A stretch of DNA of 64,000 bases from Anaerolineaceae bacterium. Its GTDB lineage: Bacteria; Chloroflexota; Anaerolineae; Aggregatilineales; Phototrophicaceae. The position numbers were made by a program, and so were the translations under genes. Numbering within the stretch: position 1 is the stretch's first letter; each line of letters opens with the position of its first letter. Location of the stretch: contig PABP01000009.1 in assembly GCA_002699585.1 (NCBI GenBank), positions 186,001 through 250,000 on the forward strand, in the 5' to 3' direction. Positions 17,725 to 25,694 of this stretch are shown in pieces. The notes under the pieces are model-generated. The model was not told where the DNA came from. It did no database searches and saw only the letters and a list, made by a program, of their open reading frames with translations.

Positions 17725-18885
17725 TTACTCCAACGCCTTCTCATAAAATCGATGCGTCTTGTAGACCTTTAGCCCCAGGCTCTTGGTCATCTTCACCAGT
17801 GGATTCGTTTCGAGCACCCAGCCGCAGTCGATGGACTTGTAGTTCGACGGGATAATCGAGCTGAAAACGGCTTCAATCAAGGCGATGACCACACCCGTAT
17901 CACGGAACTCCTGTTTGACGCCCAGCAGCGGCAGACGTGTCCCCCGAATACCGCGTTTGATCTTCCAGAACCAGGCCACCTTCAGCAGCGAGAGAATCTC
18001 CGGCGTTCCCGGCTTGGGATACGCGTATTTGAGCGCCTCATTAAAGTCAGGGACAGGTAGGGCGAACCCGGCTGGCTCCCCATGCACCTCAGCAAAGAAG
18101 GCCATCTTGGGGTCCACGAACTGGCCCAGGCTCTCGACCAGGGCATCAAGCTCGCGGTCGGTCTGCGGCACAAAGCCCCAGTTATTGATCCAGGCATCGT
18201 TGTACAGGTCGCGGAACAGTTTGAACTCTTCGCGCTTGCGTTTGATGTCCAATGGCCGGATGCTGACGCCGCCGCGTTCTTTCGCCCGCTTGGTGATGCG
18301 CTTTAGTCGGTCGCCGAACTCTTGCACCGTGCCAAACTCGCGCTCATAGTAAAAGCTAACGACATCCATCGCTTTTTCAAAACCGGCATTCTCTACCAGA
18401 TTTTGATAATAGGGCGGGTTGTAGGGCATCAGAACAACCGGGTCATCGAAGTTGTCAATCAGCAGGCCGCATTCTTCATGCAGGGTCATATTGGCCGGGC
18501 CGAGGATGCGCGAGTAACCGCGTTTTTCGCCCCATTCACAGGCTATGTTGAGCAGGGCAGTCGCGGCTTCCTGGTCGTTATAGCACTCAAACAAGCCCCA
18601 CCAGGAGGCATTATCGTCGTTGAACTGGTTGTGCCGATGGCTGACGAAGGCTGCAATGATGCCGACCAGCGTATCCCCGCGCCATGCGCCAAAATAGTCA
18701 CCCTCGATATACTCCCAGGAAGCACCCTTCTCCTTATCGAGGATTTCCTTGCGCATACTTAGCAGCGGCGGCACCCAATGGGGATCTTCTTTGTGTACAA
18801 TCCAGGGGAACTCAAAGAATGCTTTATAATCCTCAGCCGTTTCTACCTTGCGGATGGTCAATGGGGCGCTGCTTGGGCTGTTCAT
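17725..18885 (-). CDS. GNAT-fold N-acetyltransferase-like protein
   Basis: A 386-residue protein that looks like a two-domain GNAT member. The N-terminal half contains RKVETAEDYKAFFEFPW and WRGDTLVGIIAAFVSHRHN. The middle has GYSRILGPANMTLHEECGLL. The C-terminal half holds a second acyltransferase-like segment ending VLETNPLVKMTKSLGLKVYKTHRFYEK, a pattern common to GNAT domains (near-C-terminal YKTHRFYEK). No substrate can be predicted. It is monocistronic, with GAGAGG before the ATG. Confidence 0.65.
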   Translation of the reverse strand: MNSPSSAPLTIRKVETAEDYKAFFEFPWIVHKEDPHWVPPLLSMRKEILDKEKGASWEYIEGDYFGAWRGDTLVGIIAAFVSHRHNQFNDDNASWWGLFECYNDQEAATALLNIACEWGEKRGYSRILGPANMTLHEECGLLIDNFDDPVVLMPYNPPYYQNLVENAGFEKAMDVVSFYYEREFGTVQEFGDRLKRITKRAKERGGVSIRPLDIKRKREEFKLFRDLYNDAWINNWGFVPQTDRELDALVESLGQFVDPKMAFFAEVHGEPAGFALPVPDFNEALKYAYPKPGTPEILSLLKVAWFWKIKRGIRGTRLPLLGVKQEFRDTGVVIALIEAVFSSIIPSNYKSIDCGWVLETNPLVKMTKSLGLKVYKTHRFYEKALE

Positions 18886-19002
18886 GGTATTTTATACCTC
18901 TCGCTCGTGAGGTCTAGTAATAGGTATACGCTTGTTGGGGCCGATAGGGTTGTTGGCTCCCCTAGAGGCTAAATATGGGCCAATACCTGTCTAATTTACA
19001 GA

Positions 19003-19031
19003 TTGACTGCCATTTTGCCCTATGATAGGAT
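19003..19031 (+). promoter_or_regulatory. Candidate promoter of infC-rpmI-rplT
   Basis: TTGACT (19003-19008), a 17-bp spacer and TAGGAT (19026-19031) form a plausible sigma-70-type promoter. It leaves a leader of about 60 nt before the infC ATT codon. Within the leader GGCAAT/ATTGCC (19045-19065) can form a 6-bp hairpin. Confidence 0.6.
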
Positions 19032-19100
19032 TATGAACCATATGGGCAATGTAACATAGATTGCCTCACATGCAATAAAAAGTGATGAAAGGTCAACGCG

Positions 19101-19643
19101 ATTTCTGGCTCTGATTATCGCATAAATCATCAAATCCGCGCGCGTGAAGTGCGTTTGATTGTTGAGGAACCGGGTCCGAAAGGTCCAGTTTCTGAAAATA
19201 TTGGCATCGTGCCTTTGAGCGACGCTATGACTATGGCGCAAGAACGCGGCATGGACTTGGTTGAAGTTGCTCCCGATGCAAACCCGCCGGTCTGCAAGGT
19301 CATGGACTTTGGTAAGTTCCAGTACGAGCAGAAGCGCAAAGAAAAACGGGCTAAGAAAAACCAGGTCAAAATCGAGGTCAAAGAGATTCAGCTCAAGCCC
19401 AAGACCGACGATTATCACCTTGGCATCAGCCTCAAGCGCGCCCGGAAGTGGCTTGAAGAAGGCAAGAAGGTCAAAGTACGTCTTCGCTTCCGTGGTAGAG
19501 AAATCACCCATGCCTATATTGGCCGGGAGCGCCTGGAAGGCGTCAAAGAAGAATTAAGCGATGTCAGTGTGGTTGAGCAAATGCCCAACATGGAAGGCCG
19601 TGACATGCTGATGGTGTTGGCTCCCATCGCTGATAGTAAATAA
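19101..19643 (+). CDS. infC: Translation initiation factor IF-3, ATT start
   Basis: A 180-residue IF-3 of normal length when read from ATT at 19101: SGSDYRINHQIRAREVR follows, and this is the conserved IF-3 N-terminus. The next in-frame start, GTG at 19149, would cut off the first 16 residues, including part of that conserved block. No ATG, GTG or TTG lies between the upstream in-frame TGA and 19149. AAAGG stands 8 nt before the ATT. Rare AUU starts on infC are the basis of IF-3 autocontrol in other bacteria. The C-terminal domain (KTDDYHLGISLKRARKWLEEG) is intact. The operon order infC-rpmI-rplT is standard. Confidence 0.93.
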   Translation: MSGSDYRINHQIRAREVRLIVEEPGPKGPVSENIGIVPLSDAMTMAQERGMDLVEVAPDANPPVCKVMDFGKFQYEQKRKEKRAKKNQVKIEVKEIQLKPKTDDYHLGISLKRARKWLEEGKKVKVRLRFRGREITHAYIGRERLEGVKEELSDVSVVEQMPNMEGRDMLMVLAPIADSK

Positions 19644-19693
19644 AGCAAGTCCAAAGCAAGTCGTAAGAAATCCATCGACGGAGTAAGCGTAAA

Positions 19694-19942
19694 GTGGCTA
19701 AGAAGAAGCAGAAGAAATACAAGCTGAAGACACACAAAGCGACGGCCAAGCGTTTCCGTACGACGGGCAGCGGTAAGGTCGTCCGTACCAAAGGTGGCAA
19801 GAGCCACTTCCGCCGTCGCCGTTCATCGCGTGTCAAGCATCAGCTCGACAAGATGCAGACGGTTTCCCATACCGGGACCATCAAGCGCATTCGCAAACTG
19901 GCCCCTTACCTGGGTCGCTATAAAGCCAATCCGCCCGCATAG
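19694..19942 (+). CDS. rpmI: 50S ribosomal protein bL35
   Basis: An 82-residue basic ribosomal protein with the family pattern KYKLKTHKATAKRFRTTGSG and RRRRSSRVKHQL. It starts at GTG (19694), with GGAG about 10 nt upstream. The C-terminus is about 15 residues longer than in E. coli. It lies 50 bp after infC and before rplT, the usual position. Confidence 0.97.
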   Translation: MAKKKQKKYKLKTHKATAKRFRTTGSGKVVRTKGGKSHFRRRRSSRVKHQLDKMQTVSHTGTIKRIRKLAPYLGRYKANPPA

Positions 19943-19991
19943 TTGTCAATCTCGACAACCTGCTATTGCCGGGTTTTGTAAGAATAAAATG

Positions 19992-20019
19992 ACCCAGGGC
20001 TTGTCCCTGGGTGTTTTCT
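19992..20019 (+). terminator. Hairpin between rpmI and rplT
   Basis: An 8-bp perfect stem ACCCAGGG/CCCTGGGT with a 5-nt loop is followed by GTTTTCT. It lies inside the operon, 17 bp before rplT. It may be a leaky terminator or a translation-control element; L20 binds its own mRNA in several bacteria. No experiment-independent evidence separates these. Confidence 0.5.
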
Positions 20020-20035
20020 GTCAGGAGTAACGAAC

Positions 20036-20389
20036 ATGCCAAGAGCACGGACCGGTGTTGTACGCCGCCGCAAGCACAATAAAATTCGTAAGATGGTCAA
20101 GGGCCAGTGGGGCACTCGTGGTCGCTTGTTCAAGCGCTCGAACGAGGCCATGCTGAAGAGCCTCTTCTATGCCTATCGTGACCGTCGCCAGCGCCGTCGT
20201 CAGTTCCGCCGCCTGTGGATTACCCGCATCAACGCGGCGTCGCGCCTCAATGGCCTCACCTACAGCCGCCTGATTTATGGTCTGAAGCAAGCTGGTGTGG
20301 AAATTGATCGCAAGATGATGGCTGACATCGCTGTACGCGATGCGGTTGCCTTCACCAAATTGGTGGATGTCAGCAAAGCCAACCAGTAA
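20036..20389 (+). CDS. rplT: 50S ribosomal protein bL20
   Basis: A 117-residue basic protein of normal length starting MPRARTGVVRRRKHNKIRKM, with AGGAG about 8 nt upstream. The pattern YAYRDRRQRRRQFRRLWITRINAA is the RNA-binding signature of L20. It is the last gene of the infC operon and is followed by an intrinsic terminator. Confidence 0.98.
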   Translation: MPRARTGVVRRRKHNKIRKMVKGQWGTRGRLFKRSNEAMLKSLFYAYRDRRQRRRQFRRLWITRINAASRLNGLTYSRLIYGLKQAGVEIDRKMMADIAVRDAVAFTKLVDVSKANQ

Positions 20390-20415
20390 AACATCCCTCG
20401 TTTGTGATGTCGCAG

Positions 20416-20445
20416 GGCAGTTCTTGTAACTGCCTTGTTTGCTTT
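20416..20445 (+). terminator. Terminator of the infC-rpmI-rplT operon
   Basis: A perfect 7-bp stem GGCAGTT/AACTGCC with a 5-nt loop is followed by TTGTTTGCTTT. It lies 27 bp after the rplT stop. Confidence 0.75.
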
Positions 20446-20519
20446 AATGCCCCAGAGGTTTACCTCGACATTCTGTAGTAAAATAGCAGCCTGAATCACA
20501 ATCCCAGATGAGATAACCT

Positions 20520-21296
20520 ATGGCCGATCAAATTACCAGCACCCAAAATTCCCGTGTCAAGTTGACCCGTACTTTGCAGACCAAAGCGCGTGCCCGTCGT
20601 GGCGAACGCAAAATGGTGCTGGAAGGTTATCGCCTGATTGAAGACGCCCTCAAGGCCAACAAGCGGCCCCTGTTTGCTTTCTTTTCCCAGGATAATGCCG
20701 ATACTAAGCTCATCGGTCAGCTAGGCGCTGCGGGCACGGAATTGCTGCCTGCCACTGACGAGGTGATTCGCTACGTAAGCGATACGGAAACGCCAGCGGG
20801 TATCGTCGCTGTTTTTACCATCCCCAGGCCGGAGTTCCCCGAAACGTTGACGCGCGTCCTCATTCTGGATGCCATCCGTGAACCGGGTAACATGGGCACG
20901 ATCCTGCGTACAGCCGGGGCGGCTGGCGTCGAACTGGTGGTTGCTGCCCCTGGCTGCGTCGACATCTATAACCCGAAAGTCATTCGCAGTGGCATGGGCG
21001 CGCATTTCCGCGTGCCTCTTGTGGATGCCAACTGGCAGGAAATTGGCCAGTTTTGCCAGAACATGCCCGTCTATTTAGCTACAGGCGATGCTGAAATCAG
21101 CTACACTACTGTCGACTGGAACCAACCCTGGGCGTTGATCGTTGGCAACGAAGCCCACGGTGTTAGCGACACCGCCCGTGACATCGCCACCACACCGATT
21201 GCCATTCCCATGGCCGCCGAAACTGAATCGCTCAATGCGGCCACCGCCACTGCCGTTATCCTTTTTGAAGCCGCCCGCCAGCGATCCGTTACCTAG
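20520..21296 (+). CDS. TrmH/SpoU-family RNA 2'-O-methyltransferase
   Basis: A 258-residue SPOUT methyltransferase. The N-terminal ~95 residues form a SpoU substrate-binding domain (ITSTQNSRVKLTRTLQTKAR onward). The C-terminal trefoil-knot domain has the three family motifs: DAIREPGNMGTILRTA, then ALIVGNEAHGVS, then PMAAETESLNAATATAVILFE. It likely methylates a ribose in tRNA or 23S rRNA. Proximity to rplT is common for this family. Confidence 0.93.
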   Translation: MADQITSTQNSRVKLTRTLQTKARARRGERKMVLEGYRLIEDALKANKRPLFAFFSQDNADTKLIGQLGAAGTELLPATDEVIRYVSDTETPAGIVAVFTIPRPEFPETLTRVLILDAIREPGNMGTILRTAGAAGVELVVAAPGCVDIYNPKVIRSGMGAHFRVPLVDANWQEIGQFCQNMPVYLATGDAEISYTTVDWNQPWALIVGNEAHGVSDTARDIATTPIAIPMAAETESLNAATATAVILFEAARQRSVT

Positions 21297-21381
21297 CCTA
21301 AAGATTATTTTTGAACACAATTTTTTGATGGTGCGTATAGGCAAGTACAAACTGGGATTTTTATCAAGAGGTTAGTTCTAT

Positions 21382-22290
21382 ATGCCTGTCCATCAATCGA
21401 TGCACGACCAACTGCTTTCTCGACCCAAACTCAACCAGAAAATGATGCTCAAAGATGGGCGCACGCTCGGTTTTGCTGAATACGGTGCACAAGACGGCAC
21501 CCCTGTGTTGTATTTTCATGGTGGCAATGGGTCACGGTTGGAAGCAGGATTGTTTGCCCAGGCCGCAATGGCTCAGAATGTTCGCCTAATTGCCCCGGAT
21601 CGCCCTGGATTTGGCCTCTCAGACTTCCAGCCTCGCCGTCAGCTCAAAGATTGGATTGCAGATATCGTAGAGCTAGCTGACCATATGGGCATCGACAGAT
21701 TTGCGATCTTTGGACTATCGGGTGGTGGGCCCTATGTTGCGGTAGTAGTGCGTTTCTTGAGTGAACGCATCACACATGCGGCAATCGTGAGTGGCACAGC
21801 ACCGCCTGTTGCCGAAGGTCGTTTTCAAGGGATGTGGTTTCCAGTCCGCATGATTTTCTTTCTGGCTCGCCGAGTGCCTGCGCTTAACCGTATTGTGCTC
21901 AAGCAAATGGGGAAATTCTATTCCAATCCCGATCAGATGCGCAAAAACATGATCAAAGGCATGCCCAAGCCTGATGTTGCGTTTCTACAACGGGTTCCAC
22001 AAGCTGTCGATATATTCTCTGCGGATGCTGTCGAGTCTCATCGGCAGGGTGTAGATGGCGATGCCTATGAGTGGCAACTCTATGTCCATGATTGGGGATT
22101 CCGCATTGAGGACATACAGATGGAAGTCGCCTTATGGTATGGCAAGCACGACATTCAGGTGACCCCGGCTATGGGGCGCTACTTCGCAGATACGCTTCCC
22201 CATAATCAATTTCATCTGGTTGATGATGGCGGTCACTTCTCGACGATCAACAATCATATTGGCGAGATCTTCAACTATTTAGCAGATTAA
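21382..22290 (+). CDS. Alpha/beta hydrolase
   Basis: A 302-residue cytoplasmic hydrolase. The oxyanion-hole segment is YFHGGNGSRLEAG, the nucleophile Ser113 is in FGLSGGGPYVA, and a C-terminal His lies in DDGGHFSTINNH. The acid residue is probably the Asp of WYGKHDIQVTP. The HGGNGSR pattern resembles uncharacterised hydrolases acting on small esters. GAGG lies upstream of the ATG. It stands alone in front of the sigma factor gene. Substrate unknown. Confidence 0.88.
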   Translation: MPVHQSMHDQLLSRPKLNQKMMLKDGRTLGFAEYGAQDGTPVLYFHGGNGSRLEAGLFAQAAMAQNVRLIAPDRPGFGLSDFQPRRQLKDWIADIVELADHMGIDRFAIFGLSGGGPYVAVVVRFLSERITHAAIVSGTAPPVAEGRFQGMWFPVRMIFFLARRVPALNRIVLKQMGKFYSNPDQMRKNMIKGMPKPDVAFLQRVPQAVDIFSADAVESHRQGVDGDAYEWQLYVHDWGFRIEDIQMEVALWYGKHDIQVTPAMGRYFADTLPHNQFHLVDDGGHFSTINNHIGEIFNYLAD

Positions 22291-22510
22291 TCTGTGGCGG
22301 AATAAATTCATCCAGTCGCTCTAAATAGACTTCTGCTGTACCCATAGCAGGATGCTCTTTCTGGTATTCGACATATTACAATAGGTCAGAGTGCCTTTAG
22401 TGCACTTCGTGCCGTTAAGTGTAGCCGAAGAGCTTCAGCCCGCAGCCTCCCTCAGTATCATATTCTTCAATTTTCTCCCAAATCCGATGCAGTAAATTGC
22501 CGCCGCGCAC
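22271..22510 (-). pseudogene. Remnant of a degraded minus-strand gene
   Basis: Two minus-strand pieces look like protein but cannot be a working gene. The piece at 22415-22510 reads RGGNLLHRIWEKIEEYDTEG, then CGLKLFGYT and a stop. The piece at 22271-22375 reads YVEYQKEHPAMGTAEVYLER, then LDEFIPPQINLLNS and a stop, overlapping the end of the hydrolase gene. Stops and a frame change separate them. They may be two C-terminal ends from one decayed locus or two. Family not recognised. Confidence 0.4.
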
Positions 22511-22552
22511 GTTTTAATAGTCAAAGGCCGTGTGCAGGAGGCAGTCAAGCGA

Positions 22553-23164
22553 TTGGATGCATGGATGCCAGATCACCAACAAATAGATGATGAACATATT
22601 CTCATTCGGGATGCCGCCCATCACCCGGAAGCATTCCGCCAGTTGTATCGACGTTACTTCCCGCGTGTGTTCGGTTATGTCGCCGCACGCATGGGGTCCC
22701 GTCAGGATGCCGAGGACGTCACATCGACCGTTTTCATGCGCGTTGTGAGCGGTTTGTCCGGGTTCGACTATCGCGGGCCAGGGACGTTTGCCGCCTGGGT
22801 ATTTCGGATCGCCAGCAATGAAGTTGCTCAGTTCTACCGCGACCACAAGCGAGAACGCGGCCAGACCCCGCTCACGGAACTGCCGGAAATCGCCGACCAT
22901 GCCCTGGCCCCGGACGAGCGCTTGGTCCGCAAAGAACTGTTTGGGCGGGTGCGTGGTCACATCACGGCGCTGTCAGCCCGTCGTCAGGAAGTGATTATGC
23001 TGCGCTTCTTCGCGGGCTTACGCAATCAGGAGATTGCTGCTGTGCTCAATCTCGACGAACGCACGGTTGCCAGCCACCTGGCGCGTGCTCTGGACGACTT
23101 ACGTCGTCGCCTACAGGTCAATGATGGTCAATTGGAGGGCTTTTCCGATGACGAATCCACCTAA
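22553..23164 (+). CDS. ECF-type RNA polymerase sigma factor
   Basis: About 203 residues with the sigma-70 region 2 (AFRQLYRRYFPRVFGYVAAR, then EDVTSTVFMRVVSGL, AWVFRIASNEVAQFYR) and region 4 (LSARRQEVIMLRFFAGLRNQEIA with the helix-turn-helix LDERTVASHLARALDDLR). The start is uncertain: TTG at 22553 has AGGAGG 11 nt upstream, GTG at 22532 has only a weak site, ATG at 22565 is too far from it. The stop overlaps the next gene by 17 bp, so sigma and anti-sigma are coupled. The trigger is unknown. Confidence 0.9.
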   Translation: MDAWMPDHQQIDDEHILIRDAAHHPEAFRQLYRRYFPRVFGYVAARMGSRQDAEDVTSTVFMRVVSGLSGFDYRGPGTFAAWVFRIASNEVAQFYRDHKRERGQTPLTELPEIADHALAPDERLVRKELFGRVRGHITALSARRQEVIMLRFFAGLRNQEIAAVLNLDERTVASHLARALDDLRRRLQVNDGQLEGFSDDEST

Positions 23165-23954
23165 TGAAACACCCCAATCCAATCGGCCAGATGACACGCT
23201 GGACCAGCAGATCAGCGATGCCCAGCGCGGCGTCACCAGCGGCGATGACCTCATAGACATGCTCGCGTCCCTGCAACCCGCGCCCGATGCCGATTTTCAG
23301 AAGCGTCTAGAAGCCGAACTCATCCAGCGAGTATCGAAGGCATCGGCCAATGGCGCCAGCCACATACCCGATAAACCAATGACACTGACCAGAGGAGAAC
23401 TCAACATGTACCCAGAGAAGAACAAGAACCGCGCGACATCCCGTCTCAGTTGGATCGCAGGCATTGCCGCAGCCCTGATGCTCGTTTTTGTCGGTGGCAT
23501 GTGGATTGGCAGCGGAGCCAATGTACCCGCTTTCCTGGCTCCTCAGGCGGATAACACCCCGGAACAGGCCCCACCAATCGTCGTGACCTCCACACCCATG
23601 TCTACGCCTATTCCGCCGACTGTTTTTCCGCCGACCCCAACTCCGGCACCTTCAGCGACCTTCGTACCCACGGTGACAGCGCCCTCGTTCCCGCCGACCT
23701 CGCTGGACTTTTCGCCTACACCGGCGCCAACAACTGTATCAGGCCCGCTTGAGGTCTCCGGCTTTACGGCTCAAATGGATATCGAGCCAGGTACTATGAT
23801 TGAACTGCCCATGTTGCAGCAGCAGGCTTTCCCATCGGGCATGGTTCCTGGCGATGCCGCCCTCACCGCTGACGACCTTATCGGTCGTACAGCAGCCGTG
23901 CAAATCTTCGAGGGTCAGGTCATCATCGAGCGCATGCTTGAGCCTGAAGAATAG
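23148..23954 (+). CDS. Membrane anti-sigma-like protein with C-terminal SAF-like domain
   Basis: A 268-residue single-pass membrane protein. Residues 1-100 are cytoplasmic and presumably bind the sigma factor, although no HxxxCxxC zinc motif is present. Residues 102-121 are the membrane helix, followed by a long Pro/Thr linker (about 135-200). Residues 208-264 resemble a SAF domain as in CpaB and pilus or antifreeze-like proteins: DIEPGTMIELPML, then GRTAAVQIFEGQVIIERML. The ATG at 23148 overlaps the sigma gene. An outward SAF domain could sense a surface glycan or polymer; this is inference. A strong terminator follows. Confidence 0.7.
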   Translation: MTNPPNETPQSNRPDDTLDQQISDAQRGVTSGDDLIDMLASLQPAPDADFQKRLEAELIQRVSKASANGASHIPDKPMTLTRGELNMYPEKNKNRATSRLSWIAGIAAALMLVFVGGMWIGSGANVPAFLAPQADNTPEQAPPIVVTSTPMSTPIPPTVFPPTPTPAPSATFVPTVTAPSFPPTSLDFSPTPAPTTVSGPLEVSGFTAQMDIEPGTMIELPMLQQQAFPSGMVPGDAALTADDLIGRTAAVQIFEGQVIIERMLEPEE

Positions 23955-24008
23955 CTCGTCCAGTCGCTAACGGCGCTACCCATTGCCATTGACTTTCGAT
24001 ACACTAGG

Positions 24009-24037
24009 AGCACTTGCCGAAAGGCAGGTGCTTTTTT
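24009..24037 (+). terminator. Terminator of the sigma/anti-sigma operon
   Basis: AGCACTTGCC-GAAA-GGCAGGTGCT forms a 10-bp stem with one G-U pair and a GNRA loop, followed by a run of six T. It lies 55 bp after the anti-sigma gene and before lpdA. Confidence 0.9.
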
Positions 24038-24122
24038 GTCCTTTCCATAGCACAACTTATCTGGCTGTAATGCGTTTCAAGTATCATAGCCAGACTCAAC
24101 CAAACAATCAGGAGAAACCTTC

Positions 24123-25523
24123 ATGGCGAAAGAATATGATGTCGTCATCGTCGGCGCGGGACCCGGTGGTTATATTGCTGCCGTGCGCTGCGGACAACTC
24201 GGCCTGAAGACGGCCATCATCGAGAAAAAATACTGGGGCGGCGTCTGCCTGAATGTCGGCTGCATCCCTTCAAAAGCCCTGCTGCACAACGCGGAAGTCG
24301 TCCACACGCTTAAGCACGAAGCTGATGATCTTGGCATTTCTGGCGACTTTACCTATGACTACAAGCGGGCCTTCGAGCGCAGCCGTGAAGTTAGCGGGCG
24401 TCTGGTCAAGGGCGTTCACTACCTCATGAAGAAGAACAAGGCCGATGAATACGACGGCTGGGCCACCTTCAAAGATGCCAACACCGTCGAAGTCGCCCTG
24501 GAAGATGGCAACACGGAAACGCTCAAGTTCAAGAATGCCATCATCGCTACCGGCGCGGTCGATAACAAACTGCCCGGTGTCGAATTCAGCGATAACGTGG
24601 TCGGCTGGGAAACACAGATCATGACCGATCACCTGCCGGAGAGCATCGTCATCGCTGGTGGCGGCGTCATCGGCGTGGAATTCGCCTACGTCATGTCCAA
24701 CTATGGCGTTGATGTCACCATCGTCGAATTTCTCGACCGTGTGCTGCCCCTGGAAGACCCGGAAATCAGCAAGGAATTGGCCAAGCAGTACAAGCGCATG
24801 GGTGTCAAAATTCTGGCTTCCCACAGTGTGGATAGCATCGAAGACACGGGCAAGGGCGTTAAAGTCACCGTCACCAACCGCAAGAAAGAGGAGCAGGTCG
24901 TCCTTGAAGCCGATAAGGCGATGGTTGCCATCGGCTTCCGTCCGCGTACCCAGGGCTACGGCTTGGAGAACACGGGCGTCAAGCTGACTGAACGCGGCGC
25001 GATTGACATCAACGAGAAGATGCAGACCAACGTACCCAACATCTACGCCATTGGGGATGTCACCGCCAAGCTGATGCTGGCTCATGTGGCTGAAACAATG
25101 GGCGTCATCGCCGCTGAAAACATCGCTGGTGCTGAAACCACCACCCTTGATTTCGACTTCATGCCGCGCGCCATCTACTGCAACCCGCAGATCGCGGCCT
25201 TTGGTTACACCGAGCAGCAAGCCAAGGACAAGGGGTATGAGATCGACGTTGCCAAATTCCCCTTCCAGGTGAACGGCAAATCACTCGGCCTGAACAACAC
25301 AGTCGGTTGGGTCAAGCTCATCAGCGACAAGAAATACGGTGAGCTGCTGGGTGCCCATATGATCGGCCCCCACGTCACCGAACTGCTGCCGGAACTTACC
25401 CTGGCACATCGCTCGGAACTGACTGCTGAAGAAATTGCGCGCAACGTGCATGCGCATCCCACGCTCAGTGAAGCGATCAAAGAAGCGGCTCACGGCTTAG
25501 AAGGCCACATGCTGAACATGTAA
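24123..25523 (+). CDS. lpdA: Dihydrolipoyl dehydrogenase
   Basis: A 466-residue FAD/NAD disulfide oxidoreductase, E3 of 2-oxo-acid dehydrogenase or glycine cleavage complexes. FAD binding is at [18 protein letters not shown], the redox-active Cys pair is in [19 protein letters not shown] binding is at [12 protein letters not shown], and the active-site His-Glu pair is in [21 protein letters not shown] lies about 8 nt before the ATG. No E1 or E2 genes are adjacent, so it is a shared or stand-alone E3. No N-terminal lipoyl domain is present. Confidence 0.97.
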   Translation: MAKEYDVVIVGAGPGGYIAAVRCGQLGLKTAIIEKKYWGGVCLNVGCIPSKALLHNAEVVHTLKHEADDLGISGDFTYDYKRAFERSREVSGRLVKGVHYLMKKNKADEYDGWATFKDANTVEVALEDGNTETLKFKNAIIATGAVDNKLPGVEFSDNVVGWETQIMTDHLPESIVIAGGGVIGVEFAYVMSNYGVDVTIVEFLDRVLPLEDPEISKELAKQYKRMGVKILASHSVDSIEDTGKGVKVTVTNRKKEEQVVLEADKAMVAIGFRPRTQGYGLENTGVKLTERGAIDINEKMQTNVPNIYAIGDVTAKLMLAHVAETMGVIAAENIAGAETTTLDFDFMPRAIYCNPQIAAFGYTEQQAKDKGYEIDVAKFPFQVNGKSLGLNNTVGWVKLISDKKYGELLGAHMIGPHVTELLPELTLAHRSELTAEEIARNVHAHPTLSEAIKEAAHGLEGHMLNM

Positions 25524-25546
25524 TTTCGCTGCAACGCGAAGATATA

Positions 25547-25577
25547 AGAGGGCGGTCATCAGGCTGACCCTCTTTTT
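25547..25577 (+). terminator. Terminator of lpdA
   Basis: AGAGGG...CCCTCT with an inner TCA/TGA pairing (3-nt bulge) is followed by TTTTTATTT, 24 bp after the lpdA stop. Confidence 0.8.
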
Positions 25578-25694
25578 ATTTACCATGTCGTTTGGGGCAT
25601 TAAATCAAAAAATCGCTCAATCGCGATTGCACCGTTGTGTTTGTTGTGTGGAGGACTGTCAGATAAAAAGTATTATGAGGAATATGACGCTGAA

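Noticed and set aside
19122-19124. ATA as the infC start
   Set aside because: It would remove the conserved SDYR residues, and the AAAGG site is too far upstream; ATT at 19101 fits spacing and alignment.
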